DNA of 64,000 nt, from contig NZ_RHIB01000001.1 of assembly GCF_003710255.1 (NCBI RefSeq), forward strand, positions 2,170,001 to 2,234,000. Direction: 5' to 3'. The stretch comes from Alteribacter keqinensis (lineage in GTDB: Bacteria > Bacillota > Bacilli > Bacillales > Salisediminibacteriaceae). Position numbers and translations under genes: made by a program. The notes beneath the pieces were generated by a model that saw nothing but the letters and a program-made list of their open reading frames with translations, was not told where the DNA came from and ran no database searches. Shown here one piece after another: positions 34,786 to 44,043 of this stretch; the stretch's first letter is position 1, and every line of letters begins with the position of its first letter.

Positions 34786-37086
34786 TTATTCCACTATTCC
34801 CAGCAGCTCGCTGGCCATTCTTACCTGGCTTTTCCCTGAGGTCTTTGACAAATACAATGCCTGGTCTGCCAGGTTAAATAACCTTTTGTGGGATTTGGTT
34901 TCTCCCCGGGACCAGGTTGAAACGCCACAGGAAACCGTTACGTGAGGGTCGGTCTGCTCTTGTACCTTATCGTGAATTCGCATTGCCACTTGTCTGGCTG
35001 TATCTTCATCGGTCCTCGGAAGGTAGACTGCCAACTCTTCTCCTCCCCACCGGGCCGAGATGTCATGACCTTCTTTCGTGTTTCCCTTTAATATTTCCGC
35101 TACCTGAATAAGTACTTCATCCCCTACCTGATGTCCGTAAGAGTCATTAATTTGTTTAAAATCATCAATATCAAAAAGAATAAACGAACCTAAGGCATCC
35201 TTTTGCATGGATTCGGCCAGTTTTTCATCCAGATACGCTCTTGTATAAAGTTTCGTTAAATAATCACGGATAACCAGTTCACCAAGTTCTTCATGAAGCA
35301 TAGCATTCATAATCGCAAGAGTGGAGTGATGAACAAGAGACTCCACCAACTTGTAGCTTTCAAATGAAAAGGCGTATTCATCCCGCTTCAGGAGCACCAC
35401 AGCCCCTTTGATCTTTTTATCATGAACCATCGGAACAACAATGATAGAAGGAAATTCAGCCAACAGGTCCGATTCCGCATTTCCCAGTAACACACCGTCT
35501 TCATTAATTTGATTCACATATTCTTTCAATCCCTTTTTCAACCGGGGATTTTTAAAAGCTTGCGTGCTGCCCGGCAAATAATGGTCTTCTCCTGAATTAA
35601 ACATGACAAAGCCCGTCTCATCGCAAGAAAACGACTTCTGAAAGCTTGTACGCATATAAGCCAGGAGCTCACGAAGCTTAAGTTTCGAATTCAGCCTGGC
35701 TGATGTTTTATTAATCATCTGAAGGTTCGCAATATGCTCGTTGGACTGCTCATACAGCCGGGCATTTTCAATGGCATTCCCCCCTGTATCTGCAAACATT
35801 TGAATAAACGAAAGCTCCTCAGGCGAAAAAACAAGATTTGCAGTTGAGATCAATGTCAGTACACCGTATATACTCTGCTTCCCTTTTAAAGGGACAAAAA
35901 GGTATGTGCTTCCGGTTCTCAAGCAGTCTTTCACCTGAATCCTCCCGGTCAGGTAGGCTTCTACCGCTGTACTCTCTTCCTGGTTAATGTTCAGTGATTT
36001 CACCTGAAGAGCCGCATCGTTCATTTCGAGATCATGGGTGAGCAGCAACTCAGACTCAAATGTCGGATAAGCTTCATGAAGAGACACAACCATCTCTTTT
36101 AAAATCCCCCGGACATCCATAGAAGAGTAAAACTTTTGATTCACTTTGAGCAACAATTCGTTACGCTTCTTTTCCCGGATCATTCTATCGTATTCAATCA
36201 GTCTCTTTACCCACGGTGTTAATGCAGCAAGAAGTTTCTGCAGCTCTCTTAAATCTTTCAATTCGCACTCTCCCTCTTCTGTGAGAAGAAGCAGGAGCCC
36301 AAGTGTGGAATCCGAAGCTGAAAATGGGAGGACGACGAAATCACTGTACCGGTCCTCTTTTTTAAACAGGGGTTTATGTTGAATATCCCGTTTATTTAGT
36401 ATTGTAAAACCTTGTGCATATTTTTCATTTATGCAGTCCTGGAAAACAGGCTCCTGAATGGCATACTCTTCCCTGTCCCATTTAGGGAAATCAGTAGTCT
36501 CAAAAGGAAGATAGGTATTTAAAGTTCTGTCATATAAATAAAGAGCTATTGTGCAGTCTTCCATAAGCTCTGAAACGGTTAGAAGCAGACGCCTGGCAAA
36601 CAAATGAAGGTTATGATTATAGTCTGTATCAGACAACAGGTCCATCACCCGTTCGTGTACAGTTCCTCGGGTTGAAATATGCTCATACCGTTTGTTGGTC
36701 TCATCGAGTTTCATACTCATTGATACAGTCTGCTTAAAGCCATGAAGAAAGGCGGCGGCTGCCGGGGCCTGTTTGTGATCAGACGGCATAATCATTCCAA
36801 GATACCCGTTCCACTTTTCACTGTGCTGCTGTATTGATAAAACGACCGCATCGACATTGTACATGTCATATGTATATGGAAATCCTTCTTCTGAAAAGCT
36901 CATTTCTATCCGGTTAAACACATCGATCATTTTTTCCGGGAGTTTCCCTAATTCTTTCATTGTCCGGACCTTCCCCTGCTCATCGGCTATAAAAAGAATT
37001 GCCGGCTCAAAAAGATCGATAAAGGAAGACTCGTCATTTATTATAGAATAGAAGATTTTTGAAAAGTTTATGGACATTGCGGGCAT
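34786..37086 (-). CDS. dgcP: diguanylate cyclase DgcP (GAF-GGDEF)
   Basis: A 766-aa protein. The N-terminal 160 residues are of unknown fold. Two or three GAF-like domains (about 155-310 and 320-600) are followed by a C-terminal GGDEF domain. The active site is RWGGEELAVYLP (about residue 675), of the active GG(D/E)EF type. The residues where the RxxD inhibitory site would be read EGHD, so feedback inhibition is doubtful. Makes c-di-GMP; B. subtilis DgcP (YtrP) is at the same locus but shorter (579 aa). GGAGGTGAG is 6-8 bases before the ATG. The product seems cytoplasmic. Confidence 0.92.
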   Translation of the reverse strand: MPAMSINFSKIFYSIINDESSFIDLFEPAILFIADEQGKVRTMKELGKLPEKMIDVFNRIEMSFSEEGFPYTYDMYNVDAVVLSIQQHSEKWNGYLGMIMPSDHKQAPAAAAFLHGFKQTVSMSMKLDETNKRYEHISTRGTVHERVMDLLSDTDYNHNLHLFARRLLLTVSELMEDCTIALYLYDRTLNTYLPFETTDFPKWDREEYAIQEPVFQDCINEKYAQGFTILNKRDIQHKPLFKKEDRYSDFVVLPFSASDSTLGLLLLLTEEGECELKDLRELQKLLAALTPWVKRLIEYDRMIREKKRNELLLKVNQKFYSSMDVRGILKEMVVSLHEAYPTFESELLLTHDLEMNDAALQVKSLNINQEESTAVEAYLTGRIQVKDCLRTGSTYLFVPLKGKQSIYGVLTLISTANLVFSPEELSFIQMFADTGGNAIENARLYEQSNEHIANLQMINKTSARLNSKLKLRELLAYMRTSFQKSFSCDETGFVMFNSGEDHYLPGSTQAFKNPRLKKGLKEYVNQINEDGVLLGNAESDLLAEFPSIIVVPMVHDKKIKGAVVLLKRDEYAFSFESYKLVESLVHHSTLAIMNAMLHEELGELVIRDYLTKLYTRAYLDEKLAESMQKDALGSFILFDIDDFKQINDSYGHQVGDEVLIQVAEILKGNTKEGHDISARWGGEELAVYLPRTDEDTARQVAMRIHDKVQEQTDPHVTVSCGVSTWSRGETKSHKRLFNLADQALYLSKTSGKSQVRMASELLGIVE

Positions 37087-37225
37087 AAAGACTCACCTCC
37101 GGCTGTACATCTATTTACCTATGCATAGTCATTATACCCTTGTTTTACTTCTTTGGGCTTGTTATTGGAATATTTCATTAAAAATAATTCCATCCGTTTA
37201 TCTGAAGGCCTTGTTAAAGGTAGAC

Positions 37226-37254
37226 TTGACTTTTCATTCACGGCGTTGTACACT
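37226..37254 (+). promoter_or_regulatory. sigma-A promoter of rpsD
   Basis: TTGACT (37226-37231), 17-bp spacer, TACACT (37249-37254). Transcription should start near 37261, giving a leader of about 185 bases. Confidence 0.7.
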
Positions 37255-37294
37255 GTTCTTTGTGCAAATAAGGCAGCCAAAGGTGAACATTATT

Positions 37295-37380
37295 CAGTTT
37301 CATTTTATTCCCGTTATGTGCGAGGTGCATCGCGTAACCTCCAGCTGTCGAGGCGATGGTGCATGAAAATAAAATGACTG
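37295..37380 (+). promoter_or_regulatory. rpsD leader RNA (S4 autoregulatory type)
   Basis: CAGTTTCATTTTATT (37295-37309) pairs with AATAAAATGACTG (37368-37380), enclosing GGTGCATCGCG and GCGATGGTGCAT segments that form inner helices. In B. subtilis the rpsD leader binds S4 and represses translation. Position and size fit; the exact pseudoknot was not verified. Confidence 0.6.
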
Positions 37381-37446
37381 TGTAAATGGGATCGCCACTT
37401 ACTGTTCTGTTTCACAAATATACGTTTTACGAAGGAGGAGCTAATT

Positions 37447-38049
37447 ATGGCTCGATATACTGGACCATCTTGGAAGCTTTCTCGTCGTTTAGGTATCTCT
37501 CTAAGCGGAACTGGGAAAGAACTACAAAAGCGCCCTTACGGACCTGGTGAACACGGTCCTAACCAGCGCAAGAAAATGAGTGAATACGGACTTCAGCTTC
37601 AGGAAAAGCAGAAGCTTCGTCACCTATACGGAATGAACGAGCGTCAATTCCGTCGCATGTTCGATGAAGCAGGAAACATGAAAGGGATCCACGGTGAAAA
37701 CTTCATGATCCTTCTTGAATCTCGTCTTGACAACCTTGTTTACCGTTCCGGTCTTGCACGTACTCGTCGTCAAGCCCGCCAACTGGTAAACCACGGTCAC
37801 ATCACTGTTGACGGCGGACGCGTAGACATCCCGTCATACCGCGTAAAGCCTGGTCAAACAATCAGCGTTCGTGAAAAGTCCCGCAACCTTACAGTAGTTA
37901 AGGAAGCATTGGATGTAAACGACTTCGTACCAGCTTACCTTGATGCTAATGTTGACAACCTTGAAGCAACTTACACTCGTCTTCCTGAGCGTTCTGAGCT
38001 TCCGGCTGAAATCAGCGAGCAGCTTATCGTTGAGTTCTACTCTCGTTAA
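37447..38049 (+). CDS. rpsD: 30S ribosomal protein S4
   Basis: A 200-aa primary rRNA-binding protein of the 30S body. N-terminal [21 protein letters not shown], the S4 RNA-binding domain [34 protein letters not shown] (about 95-130) and the ending QLIVEFYSR are all canonical. It is monocistronic, as in B. subtilis, with GAAGGAGG 8 bases before the ATG. The codon choice is strongly biased, as expected of a highly expressed gene. Regulated by the leader upstream. Confidence 0.98.
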   Translation: MARYTGPSWKLSRRLGISLSGTGKELQKRPYGPGEHGPNQRKKMSEYGLQLQEKQKLRHLYGMNERQFRRMFDEAGNMKGIHGENFMILLESRLDNLVYRSGLARTRRQARQLVNHGHITVDGGRVDIPSYRVKPGQTISVREKSRNLTVVKEALDVNDFVPAYLDANVDNLEATYTRLPERSELPAEISEQLIVEFYSR

Positions 38050-38065
38050 TAAGTTGAATAGCTTT

Positions 38066-38099
38066 AAAAAGCAGATCCTTTTGGGTCTGCTTTTTTTTT
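38066..38099 (+). terminator. intrinsic terminator of rpsD
   Basis: AAAAGCAGATCC pairs with GGGTCTGCTTTT, followed by a run of T (38091-38099). Confidence 0.9.
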
Positions 38100-38130
38100 A
38101 TGGAACCGCCCGCGGGCGAGGAGGGGGGCT

Positions 38131-38170
38131 ACTTTGTTTAAACCGCCGCCTGACTTGATTAAACGCACCC
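38131..38170. repeat. two units of the 21-bp repeat seen upstream of tpx
   Basis: TGTTTAAAC at 38135 and TGATTAAAC at 38156 lie exactly 21 bp apart, with CCTGACTTGA-like context between them. The core and the period are those of the array at 19981-20105. Confidence 0.55.
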
Positions 38171-38189
38171 AGGCGCATCCACCCCTTCC

Positions 38190-38216
38190 AAAAAAACCGG
38201 CTCCCAAAGGAACCGG
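38190..38216 (-). terminator. intrinsic terminator of tyrS
   Basis: On the minus strand CCGGTTCC, a TTTG loop and GGAGCCGG (one U-G pair), followed by TTTTTT. Confidence 0.8.
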
Positions 38217-38224
38217 CTCTTCTT

Positions 38225-39499
38225 TTATCCCTTGTAATGAACAAGGAAATTCTTCTTTTTTCCGCGTCGGATGATCGTAAACTGACCATCGATTTTATCT
38301 TCCGGCCCCATCGATTTGTCCATCTCCTGGCAGCGGTCTCCGTTGATGTACACAGCACCGTTCTTGATGTCTTCTCTGGCCTGTCGTTTAGAAGGAGAAA
38401 CACCACCCTCAACGAGTACATCAATCAGACCTTTCCCTTCTTCAATTGTGAAGGAAGGAACATCCTTGAAGCCTTGCATCACTTCATCAGCTGATAACGC
38501 CTTTAAGTCTCCCCCGCCAAACAATGCAGCAGAAATGTTTTTAGCCTGTTGAACCGCACCTTCATTATGTACAAAAGCAGTCAGCTCCTCAGCAAGGCGC
38601 TTCTGTGCCGCACGTTCGTGTGGACGCTCTGCCACTTCTTTTTCAAGAGCAGAGATGTCATCCTGAGACAGAAATGTAAAGAATTTCAGAAACTTAATCA
38701 CATCATTGTCGTCCGTATTTAAAAGGAACTGGTAGAATTCGTAAGGAGACGTCTTCTCAGGGTCAAGCCAGATTGCCCCCCCTTCTGTTTTGCCAAACTT
38801 CGTACCGTCAGCTTTCGTGACAAGGGGAATAGTAAATCCAAATGCCTTGGCTTTTTCATCTTCATCCTGACCGTACATTTTGCGGATAAATTCAAGACCT
38901 GCAGTGATGTTTCCCCACTGGTCACTACCCCCGATCTGCAGCTTACAGTTCTCTTCTTTATATAAATGGTAGAAATCATAAGACTGGAGGATCATGTAAC
39001 TAAACTCTGTAAATGAGATTCCTGATTGAATACGGGATTCAACGGAATCTTTCGCCAGCATGTAGTTAAGGCTGAAGTTTTTCCCTACATCACGTAGGAA
39101 ATCTACAACGCTCATTTCACTGATCCAGTCGTAGTTATTTTTAAGTTCAGCTCCGTTTTCACCGTCAAAATCGAGGAAACGCTTCAGTTGTTCGCGGATC
39201 TTGTCACTGTATCCTTCGACAACACTCTGTTCATTTAACGTACGCTCAGCTTTTTTTCCACTCGGATCACCGATCAGCCCAGTAGCCCCTCCTACAAGAG
39301 GAAGTGGTTTATGACCTTCAAGCTGGAATCGGCGAAGGGTAATGATTGTAAGCAGGTGACCAATATGAAGGCTGTCTCCTGTTGGATCAAATCCGCAATA
39401 CAATGACACCTTCTCTTTATTTAACAATTCCGTCAGACCGGATTCATCAGTCATCTGGTTGACCAGTCCGCGGTACTTCAATTCTTCAAGTAACATCAT
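38225..39499 (-). CDS. tyrS: tyrosyl-tRNA synthetase
   Basis: A 424-aa class I synthetase. HIGHL (HIGH motif, in DSLHIGHLLTI, about residues 44-54) and KFGKT (KMSKS-type loop, about 230-234) are intact. YCGFDPTGD and QIGGSDQWGNI form the tyrosine site. The C-terminal S4-like domain is in SPSKRQAREDIKNGAVYINGDR. GAGGTGAG lies before the ATG. It is controlled by the T-box leader upstream and ends at the terminator at 38190. The bacterial TyrRS type in Bacillus (tyrS) is at this same locus. Confidence 0.98.
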   Translation of the reverse strand: MMLLEELKYRGLVNQMTDESGLTELLNKEKVSLYCGFDPTGDSLHIGHLLTIITLRRFQLEGHKPLPLVGGATGLIGDPSGKKAERTLNEQSVVEGYSDKIREQLKRFLDFDGENGAELKNNYDWISEMSVVDFLRDVGKNFSLNYMLAKDSVESRIQSGISFTEFSYMILQSYDFYHLYKEENCKLQIGGSDQWGNITAGLEFIRKMYGQDEDEKAKAFGFTIPLVTKADGTKFGKTEGGAIWLDPEKTSPYEFYQFLLNTDDNDVIKFLKFFTFLSQDDISALEKEVAERPHERAAQKRLAEELTAFVHNEGAVQQAKNISAALFGGGDLKALSADEVMQGFKDVPSFTIEEGKGLIDVLVEGGVSPSKRQAREDIKNGAVYINGDRCQEMDKSMGPEDKIDGQFTIIRRGKKKNFLVHYKG

Positions 39500-39559
39500 G
39501 GTTTCTCACCTCATTTTTAATTTGCACTTTTCGAAAACAGTCTTAAGCCCTTCATTTAA

Positions 39560-39800
39560 AACACAAAAAAACCTCCTCCCAATAAAGGGACGAGATGCTC
39601 GCGGTACCACCCTCGTTGAAAGTGAATATTCATCACTTTCCACTCACGGATAACGGTCCGCTCGCCGCCAATGCACTTGGAAGCTCAAAGATGTAATTCA
39701 CAGGACGCCTTTGTTCCGGTTTTCACCAACCACCGGCTCTCTAAAGACAGGGAGTCGTCTGCTACTGCTTTCTCATCATTGCTTATAACTGTATTAACTG
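39560..39800 (-). promoter_or_regulatory. T-box riboswitch upstream of tyrS
   Basis: The T-box sequence AGGGTGGTACCGCG is on the minus strand at about 39614-39600, followed by a terminator stem CTCGTCCC/GGGAGGAG and a T run. A candidate specifier codon UAC (Tyr) followed by A lies at 39695-39693. It senses uncharged tRNA-Tyr and prevents termination. Confidence 0.92.
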
Positions 39801-39805
39801 CATTA

Positions 39806-39834
39806 TTTTTATCATAATACGGGATGACTGTCAA
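39806..39834 (-). promoter_or_regulatory. promoter of the tyrS T-box transcript
   Basis: On the minus strand TTGACA (39834-39829), 17-bp spacer, TAAAAA (39811-39806) with TGA in front. Confidence 0.65.
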
Positions 39835-39888
39835 ACCAATATAACGACAAATACACCCATAATGTATTAAACCAATTACATTATATGC

Positions 39889-39894
39889 TATAAT
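39889..39894 (+). promoter_or_regulatory. extended -10 of the PBP gene
   Basis: TGCTATAAT with TATAAT at 39889-39894; no good -35. The transcript would start about 25 bases before the ATG at 39924. Confidence 0.5.
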
Positions 39895-39923
39895 ATTGTT
39901 GACTTTCTAGGGGGTTTTAAACG

Positions 39924-42900
39924 ATGTCAGATAAAAAATTTTCATTCGGAGATTTATTCCGGCGCCGTGAGACCAGATCGGTTGTCAAAGGCTTCCGGGT
40001 AACATCTCAGGTTGTTTGGAATTTATTTTTAATATTTGCTGTACTGGGACTTATGAGTATCTTCTTTGTCGGAGGTGCCGGAGCCGGTTATTTTGCATCC
40101 CTTGTAAAAGATGAACCAATTCGTGGCTATGAAGAAATGAAAGAAGATATATACAACTATGAAGAAACATCCACTATTTACTTTGCAGATAACGTAGAGA
40201 TGGGTGAAGTCCGCTCTGATCTGGAGCGTCATCCAAGAGAGCTTGATGAGATTTCCAACCATCTAATCGACGCCGTTATTGCAACAGAAGACGAGTATTT
40301 CTATGAGCACGAGGGTATCGTGCCTAAAGCATTATTACGGGCTACATATCAGGAGTTTGCCAATTCCACTGTTCAGACAGGGGGAAGTACACTTACTCAA
40401 CAGCTCATTAAAAACCAGATTTTATCCAGCGAAGTTTCCTTTGACCGAAAAGCAACGGAAATCCTGCTCGCCATGAGACTGGAGCAGTTTTTCGAAAAAG
40501 ATGAAATTCTTGAAGCGTATTTAAACATCGTCCCATTCGGACGTAATGCCAATGGCCGTCAGATTGCGGGTGCACAGTCTGCAGCACAGGGAATTTTCGG
40601 TGTTGAGGCTGATGAACTGAACATCCCGCAGGCTGCCTTTATAGCAGGGCTTCCCCAGAGTCCTTTCGGTTACACGCCGTTTACAGGAACCGGAGAAGTG
40701 AAAGAGAATTTTGATCAGGATCACCCAGGCGTACGAAGAATGCGTACAGTACTAGACCGTATGTACCGCCACGGCTATATCTCATCCGAAGAGTACGAAA
40801 AGTATCGGGATTATGATATTGTTGCTGATCTGACAGAAAGGGTTGAAGATAACTACGACCTTTACCCTAAAGTGACCTATGAAGTGCTTAACCGCGTCGA
40901 AACGAAGATCACGCAAAAGCTTTTGAAAGAAGATGAGATTGACCTCTCTGAAATTGAAGACGAAGATGAACGGCGTGACGTCGTGAATGAATACCGTGAG
41001 AAAGCTATTCGTGAAATCCGCGGCGGCGGTTATCATATCCATACGACGATTGACAAAGATATCTTCGATGCCCAGCAGGAAGTGGTTGAAAACTTCGACC
41101 TGTTTTACAAGGACCTTACTGTTGAAGATTATGACGAAGAAAATGATGAAGAAATCAAGTATGATGCAATGCAAGAGCTGGGCTCCATGCTTATTGAAAA
41201 TGATACAGGTAAAATTATCAGCTTCGTCGGCGGACGTGATCCTGACATGGAATTTAACTTTGCCACACAGGCCAGAACTTCAGTCGGTTCGACAATGAAG
41301 CCTTTCACATTCGCAGCTCTGATGGAATCCGGCGACGTACAGCCTGGCTTCATTTCACCTGACGCACCTTATGAAACACCTGTCGAAGAGCATAATGTAA
41401 CAAACTTTAATGATAATTATGATGGTCTTATAACAATCAGAGAAGCTTTGCAGCGTTCACGAAATGTTCCCGCTGTCAGAGAATATAACCGCGGAAATAC
41501 AGAAGAAATTAAAGGTTTCCTCGTAAATAATAACCTAATTTCTGATAACCATGAAATGGTAGAGATTCTCCCTTTGGGAACAAGTGTCGTAAGTGTTGAA
41601 AATAATACAAATGCCTACGCTACTTTCGCCCGAAACGGAAAATATAAAGACAGTTATATGGTGGAACGCATTGAAGGACCTGACGGCGAAATCATTTATG
41701 AGCACGAGTCTCTTGAAAGAGAGGTTTACTCAGAGCAGACAGCCTATCTGACGATTGACATGTTAAGAGACGTGCTTGAATCCGGCGGCGGTACCGCAGC
41801 AGCTCTTCCAAGCATGCTGGACTTTTCAAGTGATTTAGCAGGTAAAACCGGTACTTCTCAGGGAGTTCGGGACGCCTGGTTTGTCGGAAGTAACCCTAAT
41901 ATCTCCATGGGTGTCTGGTTTGGTTACCGCGATAACCTGTCCCTTCCTCACGACGCCCGTGAATATGATGGTACTCCAAGCTACTCCAGACGTGTTCAGA
42001 CCATGTGGGCCGAGCTTGCGAATGTAGCCTATGAGATTAACCCTGATTTAATGGACTCTGGTGAGAACTTCCAGCAGCCGAGCGGGATTGTCCGTCAGGA
42101 AGTATGTGGAATTTCAGGTTTGCTTCCTTCTGATCTTTGCCGTGAAGCTGGATTAGTAACAACAGACCTGTTTAACGCAGAACACGTTCCAACTGAACGC
42201 GATGACAGTCTGCAGCGTGTCCGCTTTGTGAAAGTCGGAGATGATAACTACTTAGCACTAGACTCTACACCTTCTGAATTCACGAAAGCCGGTGTGTCAG
42301 TGAAAGAGGAGTACTTCGACTTTGGTGGTGATATTTCTGAATATATCCCTGATGACTGGGATACGTTAGTACCGGATGAGGAAGCACCGGATAACGGTCA
42401 GAGACCAGGAACACTTACAAGTGTCTCCACATCAGGAAGTTCCGTCACATGGAACTCTCATCCTGATGACGATGTAGTCGGTTACCGGGTTTACCGATCT
42501 TCCTCAGAAAATGGAAGCTTCAGTAAGGTAGAGAGTGTCCGTTGGGATGAATCATTCTCTTACTCAGGTTCTTCCGGATACTACATCGTAACAGCTGTCG
42601 ATGTAGCCGGCCGTGAATCAAGTCAGGGAAGTCCGGTCAGAGTCGGCTCAGGAGGATCATCTAATGATGATGACGATGACGACAGCGATTCAGACTCCGG
42701 AAGCAGAGATAACGATGATTCCGGCAATGATGAGGATGATTCGGACAATGGTAACGATAATGGCAATGGTAATGGCAATGGTAATGGCAATGGTAATGGC
42801 AATGGTAATGGTAATGGTAATGGTAATGGCAATGGTAATGGTAATGGTAATGGCAATGGTAATGGTAATGGTAATGGTAACGGGGACGACGATTCCGATG

Positions 42901-42998
42901 AGGATGACGATGACGATGAGGATGAGGATGACGATGAACCGGAAGATGAATCCGAGGACGATGAAGATGAGGATGAGGATGACGAAGAGGAAGATTAA
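39924..42998 (+). CDS. class A penicillin-binding protein with FnIII domain and Asn-Gly repeat tail
   Basis: A 1024-aa bifunctional peptidoglycan synthase anchored by one N-terminal transmembrane segment (about 32-58). The GT51 glycosyltransferase shows ATEDEYFYEHEG (catalytic Glu near 122), GGSTLTQQLIKNQ and RKATEILLAMRLE. The transpeptidase has SVGSTMKPF (Ser near 453), SRN (near 512) and KTGTS (near 641). A fibronectin type III domain (about 830-910) follows, then an Asp-rich linker, about 21 Asn-Gly dipeptides (about 946-987) and an acidic Asp/Glu tail. PBP1a/2d-type enzymes with FnIII are known in Bacillus; the NG/acidic tail is unusual. A GGGGG site precedes the ATG. Confidence 0.93.
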   Translation: MSDKKFSFGDLFRRRETRSVVKGFRVTSQVVWNLFLIFAVLGLMSIFFVGGAGAGYFASLVKDEPIRGYEEMKEDIYNYEETSTIYFADNVEMGEVRSDLERHPRELDEISNHLIDAVIATEDEYFYEHEGIVPKALLRATYQEFANSTVQTGGSTLTQQLIKNQILSSEVSFDRKATEILLAMRLEQFFEKDEILEAYLNIVPFGRNANGRQIAGAQSAAQGIFGVEADELNIPQAAFIAGLPQSPFGYTPFTGTGEVKENFDQDHPGVRRMRTVLDRMYRHGYISSEEYEKYRDYDIVADLTERVEDNYDLYPKVTYEVLNRVETKITQKLLKEDEIDLSEIEDEDERRDVVNEYREKAIREIRGGGYHIHTTIDKDIFDAQQEVVENFDLFYKDLTVEDYDEENDEEIKYDAMQELGSMLIENDTGKIISFVGGRDPDMEFNFATQARTSVGSTMKPFTFAALMESGDVQPGFISPDAPYETPVEEHNVTNFNDNYDGLITIREALQRSRNVPAVREYNRGNTEEIKGFLVNNNLISDNHEMVEILPLGTSVVSVENNTNAYATFARNGKYKDSYMVERIEGPDGEIIYEHESLEREVYSEQTAYLTIDMLRDVLESGGGTAAALPSMLDFSSDLAGKTGTSQGVRDAWFVGSNPNISMGVWFGYRDNLSLPHDAREYDGTPSYSRRVQTMWAELANVAYEINPDLMDSGENFQQPSGIVRQEVCGISGLLPSDLCREAGLVTTDLFNAEHVPTERDDSLQRVRFVKVGDDNYLALDSTPSEFTKAGVSVKEEYFDFGGDISEYIPDDWDTLVPDEEAPDNGQRPGTLTSVSTSGSSVTWNSHPDDDVVGYRVYRSSSENGSFSKVESVRWDESFSYSGSSGYYIVTAVDVAGRESSQGSPVRVGSGGSSNDDDDDDSDSDSGSRDNDDSGNDEDDSDNGNDNGNGNGNGNGNGNGNGNGNGNGNGNGNGNGNGNGNGNGNGNGDDDSDEDDDDDEDEDDDEPEDESEDDEDEDEDDEEED
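42759..42884 (+). repeat. in-frame hexanucleotide microsatellite AATGGY
   Basis: About 21 tandem hexamers alternate AATGGT and AATGGC, coding for (Asn-Gly)n. The third-codon variation shows mixed unit types rather than perfect copies. Length changes by one unit would stay in frame. Confidence 0.95.
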
Positions 42999-43080
42999 CG
43001 CCATTCCTGACTTTGCCTGTTTTAATGAAAAAGGGAGTAAGACACCCTGACAATAATGACAACGGATTCGTCCAATGCTT

Positions 43081-43121
43081 TAGAAGCTGTCCAAAGAACC
43101 TCATTGGACAGCTTCTTTTAC
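43081..43121 (+). terminator. intrinsic terminator of the PBP gene
   Basis: AGAAGCTGTCCAA (43082-43094) pairs with TTGGACAGCTTCT, followed by a T-rich run. Confidence 0.88.
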
Positions 43122-43386
43122 TTTTATTTTGTTATACCAAAAGCTCGCTGACAAAATATTTCTCCCACAAAAATATGGAGAAAACTGTGATTACAGTCAC
43201 TTCTTATTCCTTTAACCTCGTACTTTAACAAAAGTGTGAATTTTTTGTCATTTAACCATTGTATTTCAGGAGTATGATATAGTAAAATCATGCAGTTAAT
43301 ATAGTGGTTAATGCTGTCACTCTTGTGGAATGAAAAAGGTAAAGAGATTTATGACTGGTAAGATTAGTGGAAGAGGTGGGCTGCCC

Positions 43387-44019
43387 GTGAAGCACCGAAA
43401 AACATACCACTCCTATGAAATAACAGATCGTGATAAAAACATTTTAGTAGAAGGTCCTGTCGAAAAAGAGGCACTTGAGAGCTTTACAATGGATGAGGGA
43501 CTGGTTGCCTTTCGTCCACCGGATAAGCAGAAAGAAGCACTAATGAAAGTTGTCGAGATGCCGGAGAGCCGGATAATCGTGGCCAGGGATGGAGATAAAA
43601 TTGTCGGATACGCCACTTTCCTTTATCCCGACCCCCTTGAAAGGTGGTCTGAAGCAAACATTGATAACCTGATTGAACTTGGCGCTATTGAGGTTTCTTC
43701 AGAGTATCGTGGTTACAATCTGGCCAAGAATATTTTGAAAGTCTCCATGATGGATGACGCAATGGAAGATTATATTATCATCACCACAGAGTATTACTGG
43801 CACTGGGATTTAAGAGGAACCGGTCTGTCCATCTGGGAATACAGAGATGTGATGGAGAAAGTCATGAAAGCCGGGGGCCTTGAATGGTATGCCACAGACG
43901 ACCCGGAAATCTGCTCACACCCTGCAAACTGCCTTATGGCAAAAATCGGCAGCCGTGTCGGGCCAGATTCGGTTCACGAGTTCAACCGCATACGGTTTAA
44001 ACACAAATACATGTTCTGA
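43387..44019 (+). CDS. acuA: protein acetyltransferase AcuA (GNAT)
   Basis: A 210-aa GNAT acetyltransferase, the same length as B. subtilis AcuA. There it acetylates and inactivates acetyl-CoA synthetase. VVEMPESRIIVARDGDKIVGYATF and GAIEVSSEYRGYNLAKNILK, the acetyl-CoA loop region, are visible. I chose the GTG at 43387: AGAGGTGGG is 6 bases upstream and the N terminus then matches B. subtilis (HHKTYHA / HRKTYHS). The ATG at 43330 would precede this Shine-Dalgarno. First gene of acuABC. An acs gene is not next to it here. Confidence 0.93.
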   Translation: MKHRKTYHSYEITDRDKNILVEGPVEKEALESFTMDEGLVAFRPPDKQKEALMKVVEMPESRIIVARDGDKIVGYATFLYPDPLERWSEANIDNLIELGAIEVSSEYRGYNLAKNILKVSMMDDAMEDYIIITTEYYWHWDLRGTGLSIWEYRDVMEKVMKAGGLEWYATDDPEICSHPANCLMAKIGSRVGPDSVHEFNRIRFKHKYMF

Positions 44020-44043
44020 CATTTTGGAAACGAGGGATGCTTT

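Noticed and set aside
42613-43104. Long frames on both strands over the PBP tail
   Set aside because: Produced by the AATGGY microsatellite, which is open in several frames.
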